64,000 nt of DNA, taken from contig NZ_CAWVHE010000011.1 of assembly GCF_963929015.1 (NCBI RefSeq), positions 62,001-126,000 of the forward strand. Direction: 5' to 3'. This DNA comes from Merdimonas sp963929015. GTDB lineage: Bacteria > Bacillota > Clostridia > Lachnospirales > Lachnospiraceae. The first letter of the stretch is position 1. Each line of letters opens with the position of its first letter. Shown one piece after another: positions 25,044-33,871 of the stretch. The notes beneath the pieces were generated by a model. It was given only the letters and a program-made list of their open reading frames with translations, did not search any database and was not told the origin of the DNA. A program made the translations under genes and the position numbers.

Positions 25044-26430
25044 TTGGAAAGGAAGTGGAGGAAATTGCAGGAGAGGGTACAGAAGAGGGACAGGAGCGGA
25101 TATCTTTTTGATAACCGCGCGTTGGTGGCGCTGATCATTCCGCTGATCATCGAGCAGACGCTGGCGGTGCTGGTGGGCATGGCGGACAGTATCATGGTGG
25201 CCAGTGTGGGTGAGGCAGCGGTGTCCGGCGTTTCGCTGGTGGACAATATTATGGTGCTGTTGATCAATGTGTTTTCTGCGCTGGCTACCGGAGGCGCGGT
25301 GGTCGCGGGCCAGTATCTGGGCCAGGGCCGAAAGGAAGGCGCCGGAAAGGCGGCGGATCAGCTGGTGTGGTTTATCACCATCTGCGCCGTGGGGATCACG
25401 CTTCTCATTTACGCCTGCAGACACTGGATCCTTCACGGAGTGTTCGGCCAGATCGACGCGGACGTGATGGGTCACGCCAATACCTATCTTCTGATCGTGA
25501 CGGCCTCCATTCCTTTTATCGCGCTGTATAACGGCGGTGCCGCCATTTTCCGGACCATGGGCAATTCCAAAATTTCCATGCGGGTGGCTATTGTTATGAA
25601 TATCATTAATGTCACAGGAAATGCAATTCTGATCTATGGGGTGAAGATGGGCACTGCCGGTGTGGCGATCCCTACGCTGGTGTCCAGGATTGTGGCGGCA
25701 GTGCTGATCATGGTGTTGCTTTGCGACAGCAGGCGGGAGATCTCGGTGACCCTGTCCCCTTCGCTACAGGCCGGATTTTTCCCTGATCCGGAAGATTTTA
25801 AGTGTAGGTGTTCCGAACGGACTGGAAAATAGTATGTTTCAGCTTGGCAAGATCATTGTGCTCAGTCTGGTGTCTACCTTTGGAACCTACGCCATTGCGG
25901 CCAATGCGGTATCCAATACTCTGGCGTCTTTCCAGGTGCTGCCGGGGATGGCCATTGCGCTTGCGGTGACTACGGTCATTGCCCGCTGTGTGGGGGCCGG
26001 GGACTATGAACAGGTGAAATATTACACCAAAAAGCTGATCCTTATTACCCACGGAGCGTTGATCATTACCAATCTTATCATCGTCGTGGCGCTGCCTCTG
26101 ATCCTGAAGATCTACAATCTGTCAGACATCACGGCAGAAACGACGTCGCAGATCGTGATTTTTTACGCGGTCTGCTCGGCGCTGTTCTGGCCTTTGTCCT
26201 TTACGCTGCCGGCCACCTTCCGGGCCTCCGGAGACGCCCGGATGTGCATGATCATTTCCGTGGCATCCATGTGGATCTTCCGGGTGATCTTCAGCTATGT
26301 GCTGGGCCAATACCTGGGCATGGGAGTGTTTGGCGTCTGGGTGGCCATGATCATCGACTGGTTAGTGCGGGAATTCTGTTTTGTGCTCAGGTACCGCAGC
26401 GGAAAATGGAAACACCATGCTATTTCCTAA
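25044..26430 (+). pseudogene. MATE-family efflux transporter, frameshifted
   Basis: The first part (to 25832) contains helices 1-6 (ALIIPLIIEQTLAVLVGMADSIMVASVGEAAVSGVSL, the Na+/H+ coupled MATE start). The rest continues in the +1 frame from about 25780 (SLIRKILSVGVPNGLENSMFQ to the C terminus at 26430). Removing one T from the T5 run at 25776-25780 joins the frames into about 460 residues, the normal MATE size. It is either a real recent inactivation or a homopolymer error. The start is uncertain, since a TTG at 25067 follows a GGAGG. It would export drugs or metabolites with cation antiport. Confidence 0.85.
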
Positions 26431-26480
26431 GAAATGATGCCCGGATGCGCGGAAATACGCGCGGAAAGCGGAAAATAGCA

Positions 26481-26509
26481 TTGTCAATCTGGTTTTCTTA
26501 CTTTATAAT
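26481..26509 (+). promoter_or_regulatory. Promoter of guaA
   Basis: TTGTCA (26481-26486), 17-base spacer, perfect TATAAT (26504-26509), 36 bases before the GTG start. No purine riboswitch pattern is visible in the short leader. Confidence 0.75.
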
Positions 26510-26545
26510 GGAATAGATTTGACAAAAACGAAAGGAGAAACGAGG

Positions 26546-28093
26546 GTGAAAAGAGAGTTAGTCATTGTCCTGGATTTTGGCGGCCAGTACAATCAGCTGG
26601 TGGCAAGACGGGTCCGGGAATGTAACGTATATTGCGAGATTTATTCCTATCGTATTGATATTGAAAAGATCAAGGCCATGAATCCGAAGGGAATTATCCT
26701 GACCGGCGGCCCCAACAGCTGTTATCTGGAGGATTCTCCCACCTATTCAAAGGAGCTGTTTGAACTGGGGATTCCGGTGCTGGGCCTGTGTTACGGCGCG
26801 CAGCTGATGATGCACGTGTTGGGCGGCAAGGTGGAGAAGGCGGATGTCAGAGAATATGGCAAGACAGAGGTCCTGATCGATAAAAAGGATTCCAGGGTAT
26901 TCCAGGATGTGTCTGAGAAAACCATCTGCTGGATGAGCCATTTTGATTATATTTCCAGGATCGCGCCGGGGTTTGAGATCACAGCCCACACGGCAGACTG
27001 TCCGGTGGCTGCGGCGGAAAATGCAGACCAGAAACTGTATGCGATCCAGTTCCATCCGGAGGTGCTTCACACCGCAGAGGGAACCAAGATGCTTTATAAT
27101 TTTGTGCGCGGTGTCTGCGACTGCGCCGGAGACTGGCGGATGGATTCCTTTGTGGAAAGTTCGATCCAGGCGATCCGGGAAAAGGTGGGTAACGGAAAAG
27201 TCCTCCTGGCCCTGTCCGGCGGCGTGGATTCTTCCGTGGCTGCAGGTCTTCTGTCCAAAGCCATCGGCAGGCAGCTGACCTGTGTGTTCGTAGATCACGG
27301 CCTGCTCCGCAAAAATGAAGGCGACGAAGTAGAGGCGGTCTTTGGACCGGAGGGTGATTTTGACCTGAACTTTATCCGGGTCAATGCCCAGGAAAGATAT
27401 TATGGAAAGCTGGCCGGCGTGACCGAGCCGGAACAGAAGCGCAAAATCATCGGCGAGGAATTTATCCGCGTCTTTGAGGAAGAGGCAAAGAAGATCGGAG
27501 CCGTAGACTTCCTGGCTCAGGGAACCATTTACCCGGACGTGGTAGAGAGCGGCCTTGGCGGCGAGTCTGCAGTGATTAAGTCTCACCACAACGTGGGCGG
27601 TCTGCCGGATTTCGTAGATTTTAAGGAGATCATCGAGCCCCTGCGGGATCTTTTCAAAGATGAGGTCCGCAAGGCCGGACTGGAACTGGGGCTTCCCAGA
27701 GAACTGGTATTCCGTCAGCCATTCCCGGGACCGGGACTGGGCGTGCGTATCGTGGGCGAGGTAACCGCCGAGAAGGTACGGATCGTTCAGGATGCCGACG
27801 CCATTTACCGGGAGGAGATCGCAAAAGCCGGACTGGATCAGGAGATCAGCCAGTACTTTGCGGCGTTGACCAACATGCGCTCCGTGGGCGTCATGGGCGA
27901 CGAGCGGACCTATGATTATGCAGTGGCGCTGCGCGCGGTGAAGACGATCGACTTTATGACCGCTGAGGCGGCGGAGATCCCGTTTGAAGTGCTGCAGAAG
28001 GTCATGAGCCGGATCATCAATGAGGTGAAGGGGGTCAATCGGGTATTCTATGATCTTACCAGTAAACCCCCGGGAACAATAGAGTTCGAGTAA
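26546..28093 (+). CDS. guaA: GMP synthetase (glutamine-hydrolysing), full length
   Basis: 515 residues from GTG 26546, 8 bases after AAAGGAG. A longer frame to 26519 lacks a site. It has a class I glutamine amidotransferase domain with the nucleophile in GLCYGAQL near 84 and catalytic His-Glu in QFHPEVLHT, then the ATP-pyrophosphatase loop LALSGGVDSSVAAGLL, and the dimerization domain ending DLTSKPPGTIEFE. It converts XMP to GMP with glutamine and ATP. A second GMP synthetase without the glutaminase domain lies 1.7 kb downstream on the other strand. Confidence 0.97.
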   Translation: MKRELVIVLDFGGQYNQLVARRVRECNVYCEIYSYRIDIEKIKAMNPKGIILTGGPNSCYLEDSPTYSKELFELGIPVLGLCYGAQLMMHVLGGKVEKADVREYGKTEVLIDKKDSRVFQDVSEKTICWMSHFDYISRIAPGFEITAHTADCPVAAAENADQKLYAIQFHPEVLHTAEGTKMLYNFVRGVCDCAGDWRMDSFVESSIQAIREKVGNGKVLLALSGGVDSSVAAGLLSKAIGRQLTCVFVDHGLLRKNEGDEVEAVFGPEGDFDLNFIRVNAQERYYGKLAGVTEPEQKRKIIGEEFIRVFEEEAKKIGAVDFLAQGTIYPDVVESGLGGESAVIKSHHNVGGLPDFVDFKEIIEPLRDLFKDEVRKAGLELGLPRELVFRQPFPGPGLGVRIVGEVTAEKVRIVQDADAIYREEIAKAGLDQEISQYFAALTNMRSVGVMGDERTYDYAVALRAVKTIDFMTAEAAEIPFEVLQKVMSRIINEVKGVNRVFYDLTSKPPGTIEFE

Positions 28094-28130
28094 GTTTCTA
28101 TATATAATATGCTGCAAAGCAGACACATAA

Positions 28131-28164
28131 AAGCTGTAAAATTCTACGTTGAATTTTACAGCTT
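28131..28164 (+). terminator. Perfect 14-bp inverted repeat after guaA
   Basis: AAGCTGTAAAATTC (28131-28144) and GAATTTTACAGCTT (28151-28164) with a 6-base loop. No strong T-run follows on either strand, so it is either a weak terminator or an mRNA-stabilising stem. A TATAAT near 28171 may start the next operon. Confidence 0.6.
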
Positions 28165-28222
28165 GCTGTGTATAATATAAGTAGCAGGAATAATATGAAA
28201 TCAAGGAAGGAGCTGAAAGAAT

Positions 28223-28471
28223 ATGGCAAATATTTTACCAGTATCTGATTTGAGAAATTATAATGAAGTCCTGAAGAACTGCCGCAAAGGAGAACCAGTA
28301 TATCTGACCAAGAATGGCAGAGGACGTTTTGTAGTTATGGATATTGAAGATTATGAGCGTGATCGTGCGGAGAAAAAGCTTCTGATGAAGTTGCAGGAAG
28401 CCGAAGAAGCGGTGAAAGATGGTGAAGGATGGCTGACTTTGGATGAACTGAAAGCACTTGTGGGGGAATAA
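28223..28471 (+). CDS. Phd/YefM-type antitoxin
   Basis: 82 residues. NILPVSDLRNYNEVLKNCRKGEPVYLTKNGRGRFVVMDIEDYER is the DNA-binding Phd/YefM domain, and the acidic C terminus (EGWLTLDELKALVGE) is the toxin-binding part. An AAGGAGCTGAAAGAAT site precedes ATG 28223. It is followed at one base by its toxin and should repress its own promoter. Confidence 0.92.
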   Translation: MANILPVSDLRNYNEVLKNCRKGEPVYLTKNGRGRFVVMDIEDYERDRAEKKLLMKLQEAEEAVKDGEGWLTLDELKALVGE

Positions 28472-28472
28472 G

Positions 28473-28772
28473 ATGTTAAAACTGTGGATCAATCCAATTG
28501 TTGCAAAGGATTTGAAGAATATCCGGGATTACATTGCCGAAGATAACGAGGAATATGCCGTAAAGATCATAAAAGAAATTTATGGTAAATTTGAAAATCT
28601 TCAGATGTTTCCGGAGATGGGTTCAGATCTTTCAAAACGAGTCAGCTTTCGGACGGACTATAAATATGCGATATGGGAAGATTACGTGATTCTCTATAAA
28701 GTTGGAAATAAGTGTATAGAGATTTATCGTGTAGTCAATCGGTATCAAGATATTACAAGAATTTTTGAGTGA
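28473..28772 (+). CDS. RelE/ParE-family toxin
   Basis: 99 residues from ATG 28473, one base after the antitoxin stop. A TTG further up lies inside the antitoxin gene. The RelE/ParE fold is seen in INPIVAKDLKNIRDYIAEDN, YKYAIWEDYVILYKV and the final VVNRYQDITRIF. It inhibits translation or gyrase, depending on subtype, which cannot be decided here. Downstream, 28773-29007 has one further open frame (TALENQYWDIRDDGRESALIF) of unknown worth and no supported gene. Confidence 0.9.
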   Translation: MLKLWINPIVAKDLKNIRDYIAEDNEEYAVKIIKEIYGKFENLQMFPEMGSDLSKRVSFRTDYKYAIWEDYVILYKVGNKCIEIYRVVNRYQDITRIFE

Positions 28773-29007
28773 AAGTCCTGTTAATTTTCCTTAAAGAGGG
28801 GAACAGGCCGTATTATTACAGCTTTGGAGAACCAGTACTGGGATATACGGGATGACGGCCGGGAAAGTGCACTTATCTTCCGGATTATGATTGCGCGTTC
28901 AGGTAAGGCAACAGAATATCAACAACCTGGCCTTTGTGCAAACGAATGGGATGGAGTTCGATTTTCTGTGTATTAGCGGGCAGTTTAAAACGTTCAAAAA
29001 GCTGTTT

Positions 29008-29253
29008 TTAATTAGGATACCATCTGTATACACACATCTGATCCTTGTTGCGAATACCCTGGAGACCCGTTTTGTTCAGAAGCACAAATATTCTTTTATG
29101 ATCCACATTTTGGTACGTCGCATCGTCTTCCACTTTTCTTCTCCAGTGTTCCAATAGTGCTGCACCCAGAGTTTGAGGATTGGAATGGATGTCTAAATGC
29201 CCAAAACCAAGCTCCTTTGCTTTCTTAAAAATATCTGCCCGTTGGATCACCAA
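29008..29253 (-). pseudogene. Fragment of an unidentified protein
   Basis: An 81-residue frame (FKKAKELGFGHLDIHSN, LLEHWRRKVEDDATYQ, KRIFVLLNKTG) that remains open upstream to about 29322 without an ATG or ribosome site (VYSVKSLKQAFKKDAES). The protein-like composition and the missing start suggest the C-terminal remnant of a larger gene cut near 29.32 kb, which is where the Crp fragment on the other strand also begins. The family is not recognised. Confidence 0.45.
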
Positions 29254-29318
29254 TTCAAATTCCGATTCGGCATCCTTTTTAAAAGCCTGCTTTAAGCTTT
29301 TTACAGAATAAACCCTGC

Positions 29319-29726
29319 ACTTCTGTCACCATTGAGACCACCACCGCGTGTACGGTGCTGTATTTTTCCAGAAAAGATTTTGAAGACTGGATTGAACAGG
29401 ATATTCATTTCCTTCGGCTGGTCTCCCGGAAGGTGGCGTATAAACTATACCGCTCTTCCTATAACTGCGGGAACCGGCTGTTCTATCCGCCCCAACATTT
29501 GCTGCTCCTTTATTTCCTGCGCTATATTGAGGAGTATCACAGCACCGTGATCCGTCGCACCAGAGAGGAGATCCATGAAGAGACCGGCATTTCTGTCAAA
29601 ACACTGAACCGCACCATCCGAAAACTGAAAGAAAGCGGGATGGTGGACGTTGTCAAAGGAAAGGTAACGCTAAATGAGGCACAGCAGGAAAAAGCGAGAG
29701 AATACATAAAGCAGGGGATGTACTAA
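29319..29726 (+). pseudogene. Crp/Fnr-family regulator, 5' truncated
   Basis: The frame opens in the last strands of the cyclic-nucleotide-binding-like beta roll (TSVTIETTTACTVLYFSRKDF), continues through the dimerization helix (FLRLVSRKVAYKLYRSSYN) and the winged helix (RRTREEIHEETGISVKTLNRTIRKLKESGMVDVVKG). About 80 N-terminal residues of the sensor domain are missing and no start codon with a site exists. It could still produce a DNA-binding fragment from GTG 29354, but I consider it a remnant from a rearrangement. The gene ends in a strong terminator. Confidence 0.7.
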
Positions 29727-29740
29727 ATCCCCTGCTTCTT
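29711..29740 (+). terminator. Terminator after the Crp remnant
   Basis: A perfect 9-bp stem (GCAGGGGAT 29711-29719, ATCCCCTGC 29727-29735) followed by TTCTT. The stop codon is in the loop. It also faces the 3' end of the second guaA gene. Confidence 0.75.
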
Positions 29741-29752
29741 AATTATAGAAAC

Positions 29753-30733
29753 TTATTCCCACTCAATTGTTCCGGTCGGCTTTGGCGTCAGATCATAGCA
29801 TACGCGGTTCACGCCCGGAACTTCTGCTGTGATCCGTTCGGTAATGTGCTGAAGCAGGGCGAAGGGGACGTCTTCTACCGTGGCGGTCATAGCGTCTTTT
29901 GTGTTCACGGCGCGGATGATCACCGGCCACTCAAAGGAGCGTTTGCCCTCTTTCACACCAACGGACTTGAAGTCCGGGATGATGGTAAAGTACTGCCATA
30001 CTTTTCCTTCCAGACCGTTCTTTGCAAACTCTTCTCTTAAGATGGCGTCAGATTCGCGGACTGCTTCCAGGCGGTCCCTGGTGATCGCTCCCAGGCATCT
30101 TACGCCAAGGCCCGGTCCGGGGAAGGGCTGACGGTATACCATGCCGTCCGGCAGTCCCAGTGCTTTGCCGACAACGCGAACCTCGTCTTTGTAGAGAAGT
30201 TTTAACGGTTCTACCAGTTCAAACTGCAGATCCTCCGGCAGTCCGCCTACGTTGTGGTGGGCCTTGACCCCGTCGCTTTCCAGGATGTCCGGGTAAATGG
30301 TTCCCTGTGCCAAAAATTCAATGTCTTCCTGTTTCCTTGCCTCTTCTTCAAAGACGCGGATAAACTCTGCGCCGATGATCTTGCGCTTCTGTTCCGGCTC
30401 TTCTACGCCTTCCAGTTTGTCGAGAAACCGGTCAATGGCGTCTACATATACCAGATTGGCGTCCATTTCGTCCCGGAATACCTGAACTACCTGTTCCGGC
30501 TCGCCTTTTCGCAGCAGACCGTGGTTGACGTGGACGCATACCAGCTGTTTGCCGATGGCCTTGATAAGCAATGCCGCTACCACGGAGGAATCAACCCCTC
30601 CGGACAGCGCAAGCAGTACCTTCTTATTTCCCACCTGCTTCTGGATTGCTGTTACCTGTTCCTCGATAAACGTGTGAGCCAGTGCTTCCGTTGTGATCCG
30701 GGTCATATCGTCCGGTCGTTTGTTGCCTTCCAT
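29753..30733 (-). CDS. guaA: GMP synthetase ATP-pyrophosphatase subunit without glutaminase domain
   Basis: 326 residues from ATG 30733, which follows AAAAGGAGA. A longer frame reads into the promoter. It starts 25 residues before the pyrophosphatase loop (VLLALSGGVDSSVVAALLIKAIG) and runs to DLTPKPTGTIEWE, so the class I amidotransferase half is absent by design rather than by truncation. Archaeal-type stand-alone subunits of this kind use ammonia or a separate glutaminase. Identity to the full GuaA upstream is only moderate by eye, so it is not a recent duplicate. It uses a promoter segment shared with the arsR gene. Confidence 0.92.
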   Translation of the reverse strand: MEGNKRPDDMTRITTEALAHTFIEEQVTAIQKQVGNKKVLLALSGGVDSSVVAALLIKAIGKQLVCVHVNHGLLRKGEPEQVVQVFRDEMDANLVYVDAIDRFLDKLEGVEEPEQKRKIIGAEFIRVFEEEARKQEDIEFLAQGTIYPDILESDGVKAHHNVGGLPEDLQFELVEPLKLLYKDEVRVVGKALGLPDGMVYRQPFPGPGLGVRCLGAITRDRLEAVRESDAILREEFAKNGLEGKVWQYFTIIPDFKSVGVKEGKRSFEWPVIIRAVNTKDAMTATVEDVPFALLQHITERITAEVPGVNRVCYDLTPKPTGTIEWE

Positions 30734-30767
30734 TTTTCTTTTCTCCTTTTCGTAAAAATAGCAGAAT

Positions 30768-30820
30768 CTCCTTGCTGTTTTGATTATTGTAGTACAGGAT
30801 TCCGGCCGATGCAATGAAAA
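30768..30820 (-). promoter_or_regulatory. Copy 1 of a 53-bp promoter repeat (guaA2 promoter)
   Basis: This segment matches 36754-36806 at 46 of 53 positions. Read on the minus strand it contains TTGCAT (30809-30814), a 17-base spacer and TACAAT (30786-30791), and drives the second guaA. The identical layout at 36.8 kb drives arsR. Confidence 0.75.
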
Positions 30821-30845
30821 CTGCAGTTCTTTTTAATATTTCGCC

Positions 30846-30880
30846 AATCTTAAGAATTTCCCGGTCTTTTGCTTAAGATT
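30846..30880. promoter_or_regulatory. Perfect 9-bp dyad upstream of the dlt-like operon
   Basis: AATCTTAAG (30846-30854) and CTTAAGATT (30872-30880) are 17 bases apart, in the 120-base region between the divergent guaA2 and dltA-like genes. It is suited to bind a dimeric regulator of the operon. Confidence 0.5.
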
Positions 30881-30940
30881 TGTCTGTCATAATGATGCCT
30901 GTTACAAGACGGATGCTATGGACAAGAAAGGATCAGACGG

Positions 30941-32446
30941 ATGAAGAATGTATTGGAATGGCTGGAACACACGGCGGTTCGCTGCCCGGATAAGATAGCA
31001 GTGGACGATGGAAATGTGGTGCTAAGCTTTGAGGAACTTCGGGACCTGGCCAGAAGAATGGGATCGGGTCTTACAAAGGAGACGCTCCCCGGCCGTCCGG
31101 TGGCAGTGTATCTTTCCAAAAGTTCTCTGGTGCTGGCGGCTATGATGGGAGTGGTATACGCGGGATGCTTTTATGTGATGATCGATCCGGAGCAGCCAAA
31201 GGAACGGGTACGCAGGATCTGCGACGTGCTGTGCCCGGAGCTGGTAATTACCGATGAATACGGGGAAGAATTGTTCCGGGAGATACCGGGGAAAATCCCC
31301 ACGGTCCGGATCGTGGATCTGATGCGTGCCTCAGCGGATCTGACGAGGCTGAAAGCGATCCGGAAAGAGAGCAGAAGGGAAGATCTTCTGTACGGGATCT
31401 TCACATCCGGTTCTACCGGAATGCCCAAGGGAGTGATGGTCAGCCATGATGCGGTTCTGAAGTTTATCGGGCATTTTACGGAGTTGTTCCAGATTACAAA
31501 AGAGGACCGGATCGGGAATCAGGCGCCTTTTGATTTCGATGTGTCTGTGAAGGATATCTATTCCTCTCTGATGACAGGGGCCAGTCTCTATTTAATTCCA
31601 AGGGATGACTTCCGGACTCCGGCAAGGCTTCTGGACCGGCTGTGTGAAAAGAAAGTCACCACCCTGATCTGGGCGGTGTCGGCGCTCTGCCTGATCTCCA
31701 CGCTGAAAGGCCTGGAATACCGGGCGCCGGAGTTTGTGCGGAAGGTATTGTTCAGCGGGGAAGTTATGCCGTCCGGCCAGTTGTCTGCCTGGCAGAAAGC
31801 TCTTCCTCAGGCAGAGTTTGTCAATCTCTACGGTCCGTCGGAGATTACCTGCAACTGCACCTGGTTCCGGGTGGATCACCCGGTCGGCAGAGGAGAAAAA
31901 CTTCCCATTGGACAGCCCTTCCCCGGGCGGCGCGTATTTCTGGTGGACGAATCCGGAAAAGAAGTGGCCGAAAAGGGCAGAACAGGGGAAATCTGTGTGT
32001 CAGGAGAATCCCTGTCAGAGGGGTATTACGGGAATCCTAAGATGACTGCCGAAAAATTCCCCGTTGATCCGGAGAAAGGACGGTACTATAAAACCGGAGA
32101 TCTGGGATATTTCGGGGAAGACGGCAATCTTTATTTTTCCGGGCGGAGAGATTTTCAGATCAAACATATGGGTCACCGGATCGAACTGGAGGAAGTGGAG
32201 CGTGCCATGGAGCAGGTGGACGGAGTGACGCGAAGCTGCTGCGTTCTGGACAGGCGGAAAGAAAGGCTGGTGGCATTTTACCTGGGAGAAGAAAAAACGG
32301 CCCGGATCCGAAAGGGGATGCAGAGCCTGGTGCCCCGCTATATGATCCCGGCAAAGTTCTGCCAGGTGGACGGGATGCCTCTAACAAAAAATGGAAAGAT
32401 TGACAGGACATATTTTCTAAGAAAGGTGGAGATGCAGGATGGATAG
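30941..32446 (+). CDS. DltA-like amino acid adenylation enzyme
   Basis: 501 residues, the DltA length. It has the P-loop-like A3 motif FTSGSTGMPKGVMVSHDA near 157, the substrate Asp in APFDFDVSVKDIYSSL (D200 region) expected for amino-group binding, YGPSE near 302, YKTGD and the catalytic Lys in LTKNGKID near 490. It should activate an amino acid as AMP ester and load the carrier at 33641. In DltA a Cys in FLFCGEV selects D-alanine; here the position is Ser272 (VLFSGEVMP), so substrate or chirality may differ. First gene of a five-gene operon A-X-C-B-D, overlapping the next gene by 8 bases. Confidence 0.88.
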   Translation: MKNVLEWLEHTAVRCPDKIAVDDGNVVLSFEELRDLARRMGSGLTKETLPGRPVAVYLSKSSLVLAAMMGVVYAGCFYVMIDPEQPKERVRRICDVLCPELVITDEYGEELFREIPGKIPTVRIVDLMRASADLTRLKAIRKESRREDLLYGIFTSGSTGMPKGVMVSHDAVLKFIGHFTELFQITKEDRIGNQAPFDFDVSVKDIYSSLMTGASLYLIPRDDFRTPARLLDRLCEKKVTTLIWAVSALCLISTLKGLEYRAPEFVRKVLFSGEVMPSGQLSAWQKALPQAEFVNLYGPSEITCNCTWFRVDHPVGRGEKLPIGQPFPGRRVFLVDESGKEVAEKGRTGEICVSGESLSEGYYGNPKMTAEKFPVDPEKGRYYKTGDLGYFGEDGNLYFSGRRDFQIKHMGHRIELEEVERAMEQVDGVTRSCCVLDRRKERLVAFYLGEEKTARIRKGMQSLVPRYMIPAKFCQVDGMPLTKNGKIDRTYFLRKVEMQDG

Positions 32447-33653
32447 GAACCGGTTGGAATATGCGATCGTAAAATATGGAACGCCCCTCTATGTGTTTGA
32501 CCTGGACATGCTGGAAGAGGAAACGGAAAGGATCCGGCGGGGAGTAGGACCTGACCTGGAACTTTGTTATGCACTGAAAGCCAATCCTTTTCTGGCAGAG
32601 AAGATGGCGGAACTGGCAGGGAAACTGGAAATCTGTTCCATGGGAGAGTACAGGATTTGTAAAGCATTAAAGATCCCGCCGGAGAAATTTCTTATTTCTG
32701 GCGTTCTGAAAAAAGAAGAAGAGATCGAAGAAATCTTGTGTGAGGAAGGAGACCGTTGTATCTATACCATCGAATCACCGGCGCAGTTTTCCAGGATCGG
32801 TCGGTGGTGCGAGACCCATAGGAAAAAGGTAACGGTTTATCTTAGGCTGAGCAGCGGCAATCAATTTGGCATGGACCGGCGGACGCTGGAGAGCCTTTTC
32901 CGGAAGAAAGACCTGTATCCCGGGCTCTGCATCAAAGGACTGCATTATTTTTCCGGCACCCAGAAGCGTTCCCCGGGCCAGGTAAAAAAAGAACTTGTCA
33001 TGCTGGATCGCTGTCTGAACGAACTGGAAAATATAGCAGGAGAACCCATTGAGACGCTGGAGTACGGGCCGGGGATCCCGGTTCCATACTTTACGGATCA
33101 AAAAGATGAAACGGATCTGTTTTTGCAGACAATACAGAGTGCGGCGGGAAATATGCGCTGGAAGGGACGGATCGTGCTGGAGATGGGGCGTGCGCTGGCT
33201 GCTGGCTGCGGTTATTATCTGACCCAGGTGCTGGACGTAAAAAAGACGGAAGGCACCAACTACTGTATTGTGGACGGAGGGATCCATCAGATTAACTATG
33301 ACGGACAGATCCGGGGAATGTACAGGCCTTATCTGAAGATCAGCCCATTTTATCCGGAAGGAAGAGAAGAGGAGTGGACGGTCTGCGGGGCGCTTTGTAC
33401 GGCGGCGGATGTTCTGGTAAGGAAGGCATTCCTGAAAAATCTGCGGCCCGGAAGTATTCTGATCTTTGAGCGGGCAGGCGCCTATGCCATGACAGAAGGA
33501 ATGGCGTTGTTTTTAAGCCGGGAGCTTCCGGCGGTCGCTGTTTATGAAAGAAAGGAAGGCTGGCGGCTTTTCAGAGACCGCACGCCGGTATTCCCCTGGA
33601 ATATGGAAGATAAAAAAATAGAAGAAAAGGAGAAAAACCAATGGAAAAGCTGA
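32439..33653 (+). CDS. PLP-dependent fold-type III decarboxylase in a dlt-like operon
   Basis: 404 residues, alanine-racemase/DAP-decarboxylase fold. The PLP lysine is K47 in CYALKANPF. Further motifs are KGLHYFSGTQ, LEYGPGIPVPYF, VLEMGRALAA, and the active-site cysteine segment GALCTAADVL (C320) with GAYAMTEGM. The LCTxxD pattern is closer to carrier-linked or siderophore decarboxylases (BtrK, PvsE) than to LysA (CESGD). Overlap with the adenylation gene and with the carrier gene shows tight coupling. It may make the amine or omega-amino acid that is loaded, or act on a carrier-bound side-chain-linked substrate. A racemase role is less likely. Confidence 0.85.
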   Translation: MDRNRLEYAIVKYGTPLYVFDLDMLEEETERIRRGVGPDLELCYALKANPFLAEKMAELAGKLEICSMGEYRICKALKIPPEKFLISGVLKKEEEIEEILCEEGDRCIYTIESPAQFSRIGRWCETHRKKVTVYLRLSSGNQFGMDRRTLESLFRKKDLYPGLCIKGLHYFSGTQKRSPGQVKKELVMLDRCLNELENIAGEPIETLEYGPGIPVPYFTDQKDETDLFLQTIQSAAGNMRWKGRIVLEMGRALAAGCGYYLTQVLDVKKTEGTNYCIVDGGIHQINYDGQIRGMYRPYLKISPFYPEGREEEWTVCGALCTAADVLVRKAFLKNLRPGSILIFERAGAYAMTEGMALFLSRELPAVAVYERKEGWRLFRDRTPVFPWNMEDKKIEEKEKNQWKS

Positions 33654-33871
33654 TGGAGATCTTAAGAGAGATTGATGATACGATAGATTTTGAAAAGGAA
33701 ACGGCGCTGATCGACGGAAGAATTCTGGATTCTTTCGGGATGATCACACTGGTGTCAGAACTGGAAGACGCATTTGATATCCAGATCGGCGCTTCGGAAA
33801 TGGTGCCGGAAAACTTTAATTCTGTACAGGCGATGTGGGAAATGGTGACAAGACTAAAGGAGACAGGATAA
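33641..33871 (+). CDS. DltC-like carrier protein
   Basis: 76 residues with the phosphopantetheine site at Ser31 (GRILDSFGMITLVSELEDAF), where DltC has DSMG. The size and four-helix pattern are those of D-alanyl carrier proteins. An AAAAGGAG site lies inside the end of the decarboxylase gene, which it overlaps by 13 bases. It should receive the activated amino acid and hand it to the MBOAT protein. A phosphopantetheinyl transferase is not encoded nearby. Confidence 0.9.
   Translation: MEKLMEILREIDDTIDFEKETALIDGRILDSFGMITLVSELEDAFDIQIGASEMVPENFNSVQAMWEMVTRLKETG

Noticed and set aside
26430..26545. Purine riboswitch upstream of guaA
   Set aside because: The leader after the promoter is about 30 bases, far too short for the aptamer.
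26747..28204. Minus-strand open frame of 485 codons opposite guaA
   Set aside because: It mirrors the codon pattern of guaA, has no ribosome site, and resembles no protein.
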